This document shows, one piece after another, positions 38,077-48,132 of a DNA stretch of 64,000 nt (positions are counted from its first letter, which is position 1; each line of letters begins with the position of its first letter). The stretch comes from an uncultured Lentisphaerota bacterium (GTDB lineage: Bacteria; Verrucomicrobiota; Kiritimatiellia; CAIQIC01), in contig CAISWQ010000072.1 in assembly GCA_903889245.1 (NCBI GenBank), positions 1-64,000 of the forward strand. The letters run 5' to 3'. Position numbers and translations under genes: made by a program. The notes under the pieces were generated by a model. It saw nothing but the letters and a program-made list of their open reading frames with translations, made no database searches and had not been told where the DNA came from.

Positions 38077-39970
38077 CGCGCAAACCTGTACCCGCAAGCC
38101 ATTCTTGGAACTGGCATATCGCCCAAAGCTTGAAGGCATGCCACTGGCTGCCAGACAGACAGCCCTGCCAGATGGCCTGCACCGCCACCGGGTGCAAATA
38201 GCCCTCACAGCGAAGACGTTCTTCGGCGATGCACGCCTGTACCCAGTCCCGGAGCGGCCCTGTCAACCAGCGTTGCAGCGGGATGTTGAAGCCCATTTTG
38301 GGCCGCTCGAACAGGACCGCAGGCATGAATTCCCGCAGACAAGCGCGCAGCAGGAGCTTCCCCTTCTCCGTATTAACCTTTAGTGACAAGGGCAGGCTCC
38401 AGGCGATGTTGAACAACTCAACATCATCCGTGAAAGGCGCGCGTACCTCCAGCGAGGTCGCCATGCTGGCGCGATCCACCTTGGTCAGCACGGCATTGGG
38501 CAGATAATTATGGGTATCGTCACACATCTTGTTTTCCACCACATCCCTGCCGCAACGCGTCAGGGGGAGGCGAGCCTCTTGGGGTGAAGCCCCCAGCACC
38601 ATAGAACTGCCCAAGGCAGAACCGACGTTCTGCAGCAAAGCCTGCTCACGCCGGCCTGCGAGTAAACGCCACAGGGTCTGCGCCTGTTCCCTCGCGGAGG
38701 CCGGCAACAACCACGCCGCCATCCGGCTGTCGCAGAAACGACCCGCCCCATAAAAGCAACCCTCTGGCCACCAACCCAACCAGCGCTGCAGCCGCGCGAG
38801 CTGTGAATAATACCGGTAGCCGCCGAACAGTTCGTCGCCACCATCACCGGAGAGTGCCACAGTGACATGTGCGCGTGTCAATCTGGACAGCAGGAAGGTG
38901 GGGATGGCGGAAGGGTCGGCAAAAGGTTCGCCAAACATGCGCGGCAGCAGGGGCAAGACTTGCAGGGCATCCTGTTCTGTGGCCATTAGCCGGGTATGCT
39001 CCGTGCCCAGATGCCGGGCAATCTCCCCGGCATAGGCCGATTCATCGAACTCCTGCTCCTGAAAACCGATGGTGAACGTGCGCACTTTTCGCGTACTGGC
39101 CTTGACCATGTGCGCGACGACCAGTGAGGAGTCAATGCCACCGGAGAGGAAAGCGCCCAAGGGGACATCAGCTATCATCATGCGTTGGACAGCCCGATGC
39201 AGACCTGCCTGCAGCAGAGCCACGCCCTCGGCCGCTGCGCACCGCCGGGAGCGGATCGGTGCCAGTTCCTCTATACGTCGCGCGGCATCCCAGTATTTCT
39301 TCAGGGAAGCCGGTTCGCTGCGGCGCAAGCTTTCGCGCGTGACCACCATCACACTGCCGGGCGGCAGTTTGAAAACGCCCTCATAGATGGTCAGCGGCGC
39401 CGGCACATTCTGATATTGGAAATATTGCGCCAGCGCCCTGCGGGAAATTTGCCGCCCGGAAACAGCCGCGAAGGGTGTCGTCAATTCCGAGGAGAAATAG
39501 ACAGCCTGTCCCTTGAGCTGATAATAGAGCGGCTTGACGCCCAACCGGTCCCGGAACAGGTACAGCCGTTCCTCCTGAACATCCCAAACACCAGCGGCGA
39601 ACATGCCGATCAATTGGGGCAGCGTCCCGGTCACCCCCCACGCCTCGAAAGCTGCCAACAACACCTCGGTATCCGAGGTGCCCTTGAAGGCAAAGCCTCT
39701 GGCCGCCAACTGCTGGCGCAAATCAGTAAAATTATAGACCTCACCATTATAGGCCATGACATATCGCCCGGAGGGTGAAGTCATGGGCTGCTTTCCCGTG
39801 GGGGTGAGGTCCATGATAGCCAGGCGCCGGTGGCCCAAACCCACACTCCGGTCTGCGGCGTACCACGCGCCTTCGTCATCAGGCCCGCGATGAAGCAAGG
39901 CGCGCGTCAGCGTTTGCAGCCCAAGCTGCGGCAATGGCGTCACACCAAAGTATCCACACAGACCACACAT
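38066..39970 (-). CDS. asnB: Asparagine synthase (glutamine-hydrolysing)
   Basis: MCGLCGYFG nucleophile Cys; LLHRGPDDEG; AFLSGGIDSSLVVAH. Confidence 0.92.
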   Translation of the reverse strand: MCGLCGYFGVTPLPQLGLQTLTRALLHRGPDDEGAWYAADRSVGLGHRRLAIMDLTPTGKQPMTSPSGRYVMAYNGEVYNFTDLRQQLAARGFAFKGTSDTEVLLAAFEAWGVTGTLPQLIGMFAAGVWDVQEERLYLFRDRLGVKPLYYQLKGQAVYFSSELTTPFAAVSGRQISRRALAQYFQYQNVPAPLTIYEGVFKLPPGSVMVVTRESLRRSEPASLKKYWDAARRIEELAPIRSRRCAAAEGVALLQAGLHRAVQRMMIADVPLGAFLSGGIDSSLVVAHMVKASTRKVRTFTIGFQEQEFDESAYAGEIARHLGTEHTRLMATEQDALQVLPLLPRMFGEPFADPSAIPTFLLSRLTRAHVTVALSGDGGDELFGGYRYYSQLARLQRWLGWWPEGCFYGAGRFCDSRMAAWLLPASAREQAQTLWRLLAGRREQALLQNVGSALGSSMVLGASPQEARLPLTRCGRDVVENKMCDDTHNYLPNAVLTKVDRASMATSLEVRAPFTDDVELFNIAWSLPLSLKVNTEKGKLLLRACLREFMPAVLFERPKMGFNIPLQRWLTGPLRDWVQACIAEERLRCEGYLHPVAVQAIWQGCLSGSQWHAFKLWAICQFQEWLAGTGLRDGN

Positions 39971-40047
39971 ACATTGCTCAACAGATCACACCGCTCAAAC
40001 CGGAACACGGTGGCGCTGGGTTATAGGCGACTTGCTGTTCCCGTGCG

Positions 40048-40956
40048 TTAGCGAGGCTTGCGCGCCAGCACGATCAATTCATGCCCCGCCATATCAAACA
40101 TCGGCCGCTCATCCAGCAAAGCCGGCGACACTTGTACGCCCGCGGGCAGACGCAGTTGATAATCCTTGATGGAGCGACTAAGCAGAAGCAAGGGCCAGGC
40201 GGCGAATTGTTGCCGCCAAAAAACATCATCGAGATAATTACAGTGCTTGCGCCCCCAGAGTAGATGCCACCAGGCCTCATCCACCCGGCGAAAGGCATCC
40301 GACCCATTGGGAGTCATGGCGAAGAAAAGCCCGCCAGGTTTTAAGCGTTGACAGGCCTGTTCCAATAAACCCTGCAAGCTGGCGACATGCTCCAGGACAT
40401 GCGTTGAAAAAAACACATCCACCTGCTCCCCTGGAGGTAGCTGGTCCACTCCGGAATAAACGGTCAGCCCCAATTTCTCGCGGGCAAAAGCGGCGCGTGG
40501 CTGGCTCAACTCAATGGACCTCACCTGGTAGCCGGCTTGGCGGAATTGCCATGAGCCGTACCCCCAGTTGCACCCAAAATCAACAATGACGCCATCCCGC
40601 GGCACCTCCAATTGCGCAAACAGACGCAGCCATGCCTCAAAACTATTATACGTCCTGAAATTCGCCTGCTTGAAACTCTCGAGCTCCGCATCAGAAGGCA
40701 GGATGGTGACCGCCGGCTCGTGATATAGGGATTGATAGAAATGAACACTTCTTTCCAGCGGATCAAAGGGGCGACGGCTCATCAGCTTGCACTGCGGGCA
40801 ACGCACCAGCGAGAACAGGAGAAAACGCCTGTCCACCGTGGCGCCGCCCTGGCCGCCACATGAAGGACAGGCCATATGCCGGTTCAAGAGTACATCTTGC
40901 AGGCACTGCAGGAACAACAACCCCTTGGACCATTGCCTGTTAATTTTTTTTCGCAT
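40048..40956 (-). CDS. Class I SAM-dependent methyltransferase with Zn-ribbon-like N-terminus
   Basis: CPSCGGQGG...CPQCKLMSRRPF; VIVDFGCNWGYGSWQF. Confidence 0.8.
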   Translation of the reverse strand: MRKKINRQWSKGLLFLQCLQDVLLNRHMACPSCGGQGGATVDRRFLLFSLVRCPQCKLMSRRPFDPLERSVHFYQSLYHEPAVTILPSDAELESFKQANFRTYNSFEAWLRLFAQLEVPRDGVIVDFGCNWGYGSWQFRQAGYQVRSIELSQPRAAFAREKLGLTVYSGVDQLPPGEQVDVFFSTHVLEHVASLQGLLEQACQRLKPGGLFFAMTPNGSDAFRRVDEAWWHLLWGRKHCNYLDDVFWRQQFAAWPLLLLSRSIKDYQLRLPAGVQVSPALLDERPMFDMAGHELIVLARKPR

Positions 40957-41021
40957 ATGTAGCTCCGTTATGATTCACCAGCCACCTGTCGTGTATTAGA
41001 ACCGCTGCCGACGATCCGGCT

Positions 41022-42218
41022 TCATGTTGTTGCCTGCGGGGTGGTCCCTTGCACAACCGGTGCAATGTCCGCGTAGAGTTTTTTCCAGGCCGCGATGAAA
41101 TTACTCTCCGTATAGGCTTGGACCGCTTCCCGCGCACACTGGCCCATGCCGGCGCGTTCAACTGGCGACAGGCAGAGGAAGTGCCGTACGACCTTCGCGA
41201 TACCCGCAGCCTCCCGCGGCAGCAGCAGACCGTTTTGGCCATCGCGCAAGAACTCTTCCACGCCGTTCAAAGGCGTGGAGAGAATCGGCACTCCTGCCGC
41301 AGCCGCTTCCAAGGCCACGGTGGGCAAGACTTCGTAGTAGGAGGGCAACAGCAAGGCCTCACTGGCCCACAAATAAGGACGTATATCCGGCTGTCTGCCC
41401 ACAAAACGGAACAAACGGCCCAGCCCGGCGGCTTCAACACGCTGGCGATAGACTTGCACCAAGCCAGGCTGGCCACCTACGACCAGGATGGTGAACGGCT
41501 CCGGACTTTCCCCCTTGAACTCTTGCACAGCCTGCATCAACAGCGGCAGACCTTTGCGCTCGAAATGCCCCAAAGCGATAAAACAGAAAAGACGTCCATC
41601 AGCCCTCAAACCCAACCCCTGCCGCAGACTGTCACCCGCGAAACTGGCGGGTCGCTGCATGCGTTCCAGATTGATGGGATTGTGAATCAGCCGAATACGC
41701 CCCTTTAACCAGGGATATTCCTGCTCCAGTTCCCTTTGCAGACCCAGGGAGGGCACCACCACCCAGCGGGCCCGGCGATAGGCCGCTGGTTCACAGAGAG
41801 CGCGCAACCGATGATCCCAGCCCCGCGCCAACGTGCGCAACGTGCGATGCCCGCGCACGGCCACGCGCCACTCATGGCGCAGGAAATAGCGATGGCAAAA
41901 ATGGGCATGGACCACATCCCCAAAGCGCGTGATGCTTTCGATGCTCTGGCAGAGATCGAACTGCCTGTTGCGGACATGTTTGTCCCACAGATAGCGCAGA
42001 GACGCCAGGCTGCGATAAATCAGGAAAAGCCACAACAGCGGAGAGCGACCCGTGGTGGGCACCCTGACCCAACGAATACGTTTATCGGTTTGCAAGGCAC
42101 AGGTGGCAGCATACACGGTGAACTGGTGTTCACCACCAAGGCCCTGAAGCAGCACCTGATTGATATGCCCGATGGCGTTGGAGCCATCCACAAAGTAATC
42201 AAACACGGCGATTCTCAT
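41022..42218 (-). CDS. Glycosyltransferase, GT4
   Basis: MRIAVFDYFVDGSNAIGH...ALGHFERKGLPLLMQAV...ILSTPLNGVEEFLRDGQNGLLLP. Confidence 0.88.
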   Translation of the reverse strand: MRIAVFDYFVDGSNAIGHINQVLLQGLGGEHQFTVYAATCALQTDKRIRWVRVPTTGRSPLLWLFLIYRSLASLRYLWDKHVRNRQFDLCQSIESITRFGDVVHAHFCHRYFLRHEWRVAVRGHRTLRTLARGWDHRLRALCEPAAYRRARWVVVPSLGLQRELEQEYPWLKGRIRLIHNPINLERMQRPASFAGDSLRQGLGLRADGRLFCFIALGHFERKGLPLLMQAVQEFKGESPEPFTILVVGGQPGLVQVYRQRVEAAGLGRLFRFVGRQPDIRPYLWASEALLLPSYYEVLPTVALEAAAAGVPILSTPLNGVEEFLRDGQNGLLLPREAAGIAKVVRHFLCLSPVERAGMGQCAREAVQAYTESNFIAAWKKLYADIAPVVQGTTPQATT

Positions 42219-42991
42219 GGCCCATAGCACCCGCTGATCAACTTCAGCATCCAACGCAGCGGCCGGGCCACCAGGCGCTTCAGGCGTTGTGAACCCGGCC
42301 ACTCCTGCCCCAGATGGCGCCTCCGGATCACCTCGTTTTCCACCGCCAGACGCTCCACCAGACGACTGGTCTTTTGCTGCGGGTAGACCCGGAACCGCGA
42401 CCAGAGTCTCCGGACGTGATACAGGCGGGTCACCTGCGCAAAGCGAATGAAGAGATCGCCGTCCATGTTCACCTGGAAGAAAGGATCCAGACCACCCACT
42501 TGCGCATAGAGTTCACGCCGCCAGAAGGTGGAGGACTGGGCAATGTAATTATGATCATTGAACCAGAGAAAGGCCATAAAGCGAATCTGGCGTTGTACCC
42601 GCCAGAAGGAACCATCCTCCCGGATCAAGGTCGCGTCCCCCGTCACCACTTGTCGTTCCGGATGTCTGGCAAAATAGTCCGCCACGTCCCGGAGCGCACC
42701 CGGCTCCAACAAATCATCGGCGTTAATCCAGCAGAAGATGTCGCCACGGGCGCGCCGAAAGCCTTTGATCAACGCATCGGTCTGCCCTTGATCGGGTTCG
42801 CTGACCCAATAGGCAAGGCGATCGGCATATTTCTTGATAAGGTCTACGCTGCCATCCGTGGAGCCACCATCTATGACGATATACTCAAGATGCGGATAGT
42901 CTTGTTTCAGCACACTCTGGAGGCATTGCTCCAGATGTGGCCTGTGATTGAAGTTCACCGTAACAATGGAAATGCGCGGCAAGGTCATCAT
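42215..42991 (-). CDS. Glycosyltransferase, GT2
   Basis: ISIVTVNFNHRPHLEQCLQSVLKQDYPHLEYIVIDGGSTDGSVDLIKKY. Confidence 0.9.
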   Translation of the reverse strand: MMTLPRISIVTVNFNHRPHLEQCLQSVLKQDYPHLEYIVIDGGSTDGSVDLIKKYADRLAYWVSEPDQGQTDALIKGFRRARGDIFCWINADDLLEPGALRDVADYFARHPERQVVTGDATLIREDGSFWRVQRQIRFMAFLWFNDHNYIAQSSTFWRRELYAQVGGLDPFFQVNMDGDLFIRFAQVTRLYHVRRLWSRFRVYPQQKTSRLVERLAVENEVIRRRHLGQEWPGSQRLKRLVARPLRWMLKLISGCYGP

Positions 42992-43036
42992 TCAACCCGC
43001 GGGAGCATAGGCCTGCCGACGCGACGGGATGGAGCC

Positions 43037-44197
43037 CTATGGGTGCCCATGGAGAATTGTGCGGTAAACATCCAGATGCGCCGCAGCCACCCGTTCGGGG
43101 GCCATATAGTCCACGATCTTTCCTTGGGCCGATTTGGCTTCAGGCGTACTCCCGCTGGCGAGCACGGCCAGAACTTTCTCGGCCAGATCAGCAGCATGCC
43201 CGTTTTGGAAAACATGTCCATTCCCAAACCGATGGATATTTTCCGCCATCGCGGTTTCGCTGGAAACCACACAGGGAGTGCCCACCAGCAACGCCTCAAT
43301 GACTTGATTCCCGAACATCTCTTCACGCGAGGGGGCCACGAGAACCGCCGCGCTGGCTATCGCCCGTGCCACCTCCAGATGGGGGAGGCGTCCCGAAAAC
43401 TCGCAGCGCGAGCCCATAAGGCCCACCAATCCAGCTTCCACCTTGCGAATATAGTCTGAGCCGCCCCGCCCCGCCCCAATGACTTGCAGGGAGACATCCT
43501 CCTGAACACCCTGTATCCGGGGCAGGGCCTCGAGCACAAGGTCGAGCCCCTTGCGCTCATCCAAGGTGCCCACAAAAATCAGCTTATTTTTCTTCCGTGG
43601 CAGAGACGGGAGCGCGGCAATCGCCGGATCAAAAGTGTTGGGAATGCGATGCAGCACCAGATGGGGGTACAGTTGTTGCAGCTTTTCTGCGATGTAAGCG
43701 CTCTTGGCAATGACATGTCGCGCGCGCGACAGCGCCCGCCACTCCAAGAATTCAATCACCTTTTGACGATGCCACCACGGTAGCTTCAACAGGGAATTGA
43801 TGATGCCATAGAGGCCTTGGGCCGTCACAACATAGGGCAGGCCCGAACGTTGTGCCGCCAGCACATGGGCCCCTTCCGTGCCATGCGCATGGACGATGTC
43901 CGGTTGCAACCGGCGCAAGCGGGCGGCGAGCCGGGAGGTTTCATAAAACAGCAAGGTTTTGGCGCGATATTTCGCCGGGCATCGCAAGTAATGCACGGGG
44001 ATGCCATCCCACTCTGCCTCAAAATCCGTCAAGCTGCCCGGCACATTGACCAACAATTCAGGCTGCAGCGAGGTGTGGGCCTTCTGTGCGCGCGCCAAGT
44101 CCAACACCCAGTGTCCCGGATGAAATTGCTTGTGCAACCGCAGCGCATCAGGATGCTGGGGTGGCAGGGGGACGCCACAGACATGAACCACTTTCAT
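43037..44197 (-). CDS. Glycosyltransferase, GT4
   Basis: DIVHAHGTEGAHVLAA, FVGTLDERKGLDLVLEAL, EEMFGNQVIEALLVGTPCVVS. Confidence 0.88.
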   Translation of the reverse strand: MKVVHVCGVPLPPQHPDALRLHKQFHPGHWVLDLARAQKAHTSLQPELLVNVPGSLTDFEAEWDGIPVHYLRCPAKYRAKTLLFYETSRLAARLRRLQPDIVHAHGTEGAHVLAAQRSGLPYVVTAQGLYGIINSLLKLPWWHRQKVIEFLEWRALSRARHVIAKSAYIAEKLQQLYPHLVLHRIPNTFDPAIAALPSLPRKKNKLIFVGTLDERKGLDLVLEALPRIQGVQEDVSLQVIGAGRGGSDYIRKVEAGLVGLMGSRCEFSGRLPHLEVARAIASAAVLVAPSREEMFGNQVIEALLVGTPCVVSSETAMAENIHRFGNGHVFQNGHAADLAEKVLAVLASGSTPEAKSAQGKIVDYMAPERVAAAHLDVYRTILHGHP

Positions 44198-44225
44198 ACC
44201 GTCTAATTCCTGCGCGTGGCGTTGA

Positions 44226-45788
44226 CTAATCCTGTTGAAGAGGGCGGAGCATGACCGGCCCGCGGGCAGGAGTCAGGGCAGCATTGGCGGGCAGCGCCGG
44301 TTGCGGTTGAGCGCCCTCCATCACGGCAGACTTGGAAAGCAGAAACAAAAAACCATTCATGACCGCCATCTGGGCGCACAGGATGTAGATCGAGGGACCG
44401 GAACCATTGGTGGCCATCTGCACAAAGTTGGCCACAAACGTGGCGCCCAACGCCGCCGCGAACATCTTCTGGGGCGATGGCGGCAGTCGTCGGACCTTAC
44501 TGATAAACAGGCCCAGCAAACTCAACATACTGATGACCATGGCCACGGCCGCGGGGAGGCCGCAAAACGAAGCCATGGTCAGAATACCATCGTGATAACC
44601 GCCGGAAAGAGCCAGCCCTTCATAGAGCGCATCCTGCCGGGATTGGCCGACCGTCGAGACGGCCGCCACGATGTCATCAAAGCTATACGAAAAACCACGC
44701 CCAAAGATCGGATGGCGTTTGATGTCCTCCCACGCCATCCGGGCCAGACGGCTGCGCCACTCGTTCTCGAAGCCCATTTCGCCCAAGGAATATCGGTTGC
44801 GCAGATCATAACTCACAGAGGTGGGCAAGACTGTGCTCAACGTGCGGGCCATGGACTGCGGAATTTTTTCTGGTTGCATCAGGAAGAAAATAAACATCAA
44901 CGGCAGGGCGCATAAGGCCACAGCCATGAACTGGCGGATTTGCTTATAGCAATACACCATGACGAATATGGAGGCCATGGCGGCAAAAGGCGCAGCGCGG
45001 CGGGCGGAGATGAAGGAAAACAGCAAAATCAAACCCGTGATGAGAAAAGTGAGCACCTTGAACTTGGGCAGCTTTGACTGTGCGCTTTTGTCAATAAAGT
45101 ACACCAGGATGAAAGCCGCCAAGGTGAACATGGGGACGGTGTAGAGATTCAACTGTTCATGGCCATAGATCAAGCGCTTCACCATTTCGAGGCCCAGAGG
45201 GAAGTAGGCGATGGCGCAAACCAAAAGCGCTGCGCGATAATTTTTCCGGGCATCCCACGGCAGAGCGCACATCTTGGAACCTACGAAATAAATCACCATC
45301 GCCAACAGGATGGCCACGGCCTCGCCGGCGCCACCGACACCACCCAGTCGGGCCGAACCGGGCCGGTCAATGATGAGGCGAGTGATCACCACCACGGCCG
45401 TGATCGCCAGCATGAGGGAGGGGAAATTCCGATGAACCCCTTCTGATTCCTTTTTGGTCAACGCATAGGTGAGCAGATAGATGCTCATCAGGAACAAACC
45501 GGCCAACATGCCCACGGTCAAGCGGTCGAACAAGGGGATCGGGATGATATAGGTCACCATCGCCTGCGCACCCACCAGCAAGCCAATCCGATAGGCGGAC
45601 AGGGAATTGATGGCTATGACCGTAATGATGGCGGCCAGAGGCACCAACGTCAGCATCGTGCTCAAGCCAAAACCATCATGCAGCAGCGTCTTCATCACGA
45701 AGAGCACCACCAACACATACAGCAAGGCTGTAACCAACAAGCCCCAACGCAAATTCATAGCATCAAATCCTTCTCCAACACCGCCCAC
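44226..45788 (-). CDS. O-antigen ligase/polymerase-like (Wzy/WaaL-type) membrane protein
   Basis: Polytopic membrane protein; HPIFGRGFSYSFDDI and YHDGILTMASFCGL motifs in GT locus. Confidence 0.7.
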   Translation of the reverse strand: MGGVGEGFDAMNLRWGLLVTALLYVLVVLFVMKTLLHDGFGLSTMLTLVPLAAIITVIAINSLSAYRIGLLVGAQAMVTYIIPIPLFDRLTVGMLAGLFLMSIYLLTYALTKKESEGVHRNFPSLMLAITAVVVITRLIIDRPGSARLGGVGGAGEAVAILLAMVIYFVGSKMCALPWDARKNYRAALLVCAIAYFPLGLEMVKRLIYGHEQLNLYTVPMFTLAAFILVYFIDKSAQSKLPKFKVLTFLITGLILLFSFISARRAAPFAAMASIFVMVYCYKQIRQFMAVALCALPLMFIFFLMQPEKIPQSMARTLSTVLPTSVSYDLRNRYSLGEMGFENEWRSRLARMAWEDIKRHPIFGRGFSYSFDDIVAAVSTVGQSRQDALYEGLALSGGYHDGILTMASFCGLPAAVAMVISMLSLLGLFISKVRRLPPSPQKMFAAALGATFVANFVQMATNGSGPSIYILCAQMAVMNGFLFLLSKSAVMEGAQPQPALPANAALTPARGPVMLRPLQQD

Positions 45789-45803
45789 GAACGGCGCGGG
45801 ACA

Positions 45804-46976
45804 CTAGCACGATTCCTCCCGCCCGCCAATGCCCAGCACCTGTTGATAGACCCGCTCCGTTTCCCGCGCCACACGGACCGGATGCAGATAGGCGCTGACT
45901 TGCTCCCTCGCCATCTCCGCCCCGGCCCCATCAGGCCGCTGCAACAAGTCCTCCAGGCGGGCGGCCAAATCAGTCGCGTCACCATTGCGAAAGATGAGGC
46001 CATGGCCGAACCGCTGGATGTTTTCCGCCAGCGCCGTACCGCTGGAGACCACACAGGGTGTCCGCAGCAGCAAGGCCTCGATCACCTGGTTGCCGAACAT
46101 TTCCCACAACGAGGGTGCCACCAAGACCGCGGACTTGGCGACGTGTTCCAAGACCTGCACCCAAGGCAACTGTCCCAGAATCTGCAAGCGCGCCCCCAGG
46201 GTGGCGCGCAAGACTTGCTCCTGCCCGCGCCAGTAGGCCGAGTTCACCTCCGGGCCACCCCCGATCATGCGCAAGGTGAGCTGGGGGAAGCGCTCCGCCA
46301 GTTGCGCCACGGCCTGTGCCAGCAGATGCACGCCCTTCCACGGGCTCATGGTGCCCACAAAGACCAATGAAAAAGGCTCCCTGGCCACCGCCGGCAGAGC
46401 CAAACAAGCGGGGTCGTAGGTGTTCGGTATCTGGAACAGCCGCAAATGCGGGAAACGCTGCCGCAGCAACTCCATCACAAAACCGCTCTTGGCAATCGCA
46501 AACTGCGTCCGGCGCAAGGTGTAGTTTTCCAGCCAGGCGATAAACGCCTGCCGGCCATACCAGGGTGTTTTGAGGATGGGGTTCAGATAACTGAACAGCC
46601 CCTGTACGGTGACCACATGCGGCAGGCGAGTGCGCCGCGCCGCGAGCAGATAGGCGCCCTCCGTGCCATGCGCATGGACCACGTCGGGCCGCAAGGCGCA
46701 CGTGGCCGCCGCCATCCGGACGCTTTCCTCAAAGAAGAAAGAAGCGGCGCGCAACCGTGACCGGCAGCGGATGAACAGGCACGGGATGCCCTCGATCTCC
46801 GTCTCAAAATCCCGGGCACTGCCCGGTACGTTGAACACGATGGCGGGTTCCATCGCGGCATGTGCCTTTTGAGCCTTGGCCAGGTCCAGTACCCAGCGGC
46901 CGGGGTGCGCCCACACCCGGCCACTGTCCGGATGCCCCGCCGGCAGCGGCACCCCGCCGATATGGACGCATTTCAA
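45804..46976 (-). CDS. Glycosyltransferase, GT4
   Basis: LKCVHIGGVPLPAGHPDS...DVVHAHGTEGAYLLAA...WEMFGNQVIEALLLRTPCVVSSGTA; paralog of 43037; start TTG 46976 or GTG 47000. Confidence 0.87.
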   Translation of the reverse strand: MKCVHIGGVPLPAGHPDSGRVWAHPGRWVLDLAKAQKAHAAMEPAIVFNVPGSARDFETEIEGIPCLFIRCRSRLRAASFFFEESVRMAAATCALRPDVVHAHGTEGAYLLAARRTRLPHVVTVQGLFSYLNPILKTPWYGRQAFIAWLENYTLRRTQFAIAKSGFVMELLRQRFPHLRLFQIPNTYDPACLALPAVAREPFSLVFVGTMSPWKGVHLLAQAVAQLAERFPQLTLRMIGGGPEVNSAYWRGQEQVLRATLGARLQILGQLPWVQVLEHVAKSAVLVAPSLWEMFGNQVIEALLLRTPCVVSSGTALAENIQRFGHGLIFRNGDATDLAARLEDLLQRPDGAGAEMAREQVSAYLHPVRVARETERVYQQVLGIGGREESC

Positions 46977-47007
46977 CACCGACAGGCGCCCCTTCCCCAC
47001 ACTGGCT

Positions 47008-47117
47008 TTCCAAGGCCTAGGAAAAAGCCCCCACGCTTTTCCAAGGCTTGGAAATTCCCGTCACTACCTTGTCCAAGCCTTGGAAAAAACCGTGACTTCA
47101 TTCTCCAATCCCAGGAA
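47008..47117. repeat. Palindrome array H, 4 units (outer two degenerate)
   Basis: 47008-47023, 47039-47053, 47071-47085, 47103-47117. Confidence 0.9.
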
Positions 47118-47120
47118 AAC

Positions 47121-48128
47121 TCACAGACGCCGTCGCAACTCATCCACCGTCCAGTTGCGCACCAGCAGGCGCGGCAGACGAAAGGCATCGCTGCCGGACC
47201 AAGCCAGACCCTCTTCGTTGGCGCAGGCCGCGACATAACCGGCCTCGCGCGCCAGTTGCTGCGTGAGTTTCGTGTAGTCGCCCGGCCCACCGTAGGGATA
47301 GGCGCACAGCGTCACGGGACAACCCGCCATCTGCGTCAAGGCCGCGCGGCTGGCGACCAGTTCCTCGCGCTGCTCCTCGCGCGGGCGCGCGCCGAGCGCG
47401 AGATGGTGTGCCCCGTGCGAACCGATGGTGACCCAGCCGCTCCCGGCCAGGGCACGAATCTCGGCGACGGTCAACAGTCGGCGGTCATCACGCACACACT
47501 CCGGACGCCCGGCCTGTGCCGCAAGCTGGCCGAAGATGCCGAAACGTTGCGCCGCTGAAAGGTTGCGCAGGCGCGCAGCTAGTTCGGCATAGCAACGATG
47601 CCGCGGCGACGGGAACTGCGGTTGCGTCACGTCCCACGCCGGCAGGCTGGCTGGACAATCACCCAGTTTCCATTGCCAGGTTTCGCCGGCGCTTTGCACG
47701 GTCAGCACGCCGGCCAACAGGCCGGGTGTGAACAGGAATTGCTCCAGCCGGTCCGACCACACTTCAAAAGGCTGCCCAATGAAACCACTGGTGACAAAAA
47801 CCGTCGCGGGGATACGCGCCTGCTCCAGGATGGGCAGCGCGTTCAGGTAGTTATCGGCAAACCCATCATCGAACGTAAGCACCACACAGCGCCGTGGCAC
47901 CGCGCGCGCCGCCAAAGCCTGCACCAGCTCCGGCAGGCTGATGAGGGTATAGTGCCGGCGCAGATAGTCCACCTGCGCGCGAAATTTTTCCGGCGTGACG
48001 CACAGCAACTGGGGATCAAATTCCCGGCTGGCGACGCGGTGATAGAGCAGGATGAGCGCGGACGGCGCGAGGCGGTGCAGCCAGGGTCGCGTCAGCCGCC
48101 GCAGTTTGCGCTGGATACGGCGAAGCAT
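47121..48128 (-). CDS. Polysaccharide deacetylase (NodB-like)
   Basis: LILLYHRVAS, CVVLTFDDGFADNY, IGSHGAHHLALG. Confidence 0.88.
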   Translation of the reverse strand: MLRRIQRKLRRLTRPWLHRLAPSALILLYHRVASREFDPQLLCVTPEKFRAQVDYLRRHYTLISLPELVQALAARAVPRRCVVLTFDDGFADNYLNALPILEQARIPATVFVTSGFIGQPFEVWSDRLEQFLFTPGLLAGVLTVQSAGETWQWKLGDCPASLPAWDVTQPQFPSPRHRCYAELAARLRNLSAAQRFGIFGQLAAQAGRPECVRDDRRLLTVAEIRALAGSGWVTIGSHGAHHLALGARPREEQREELVASRAALTQMAGCPVTLCAYPYGGPGDYTKLTQQLAREAGYVAACANEEGLAWSGSDAFRLPRLLVRNWTVDELRRRL

Positions 48129-48132
48129 GGGG

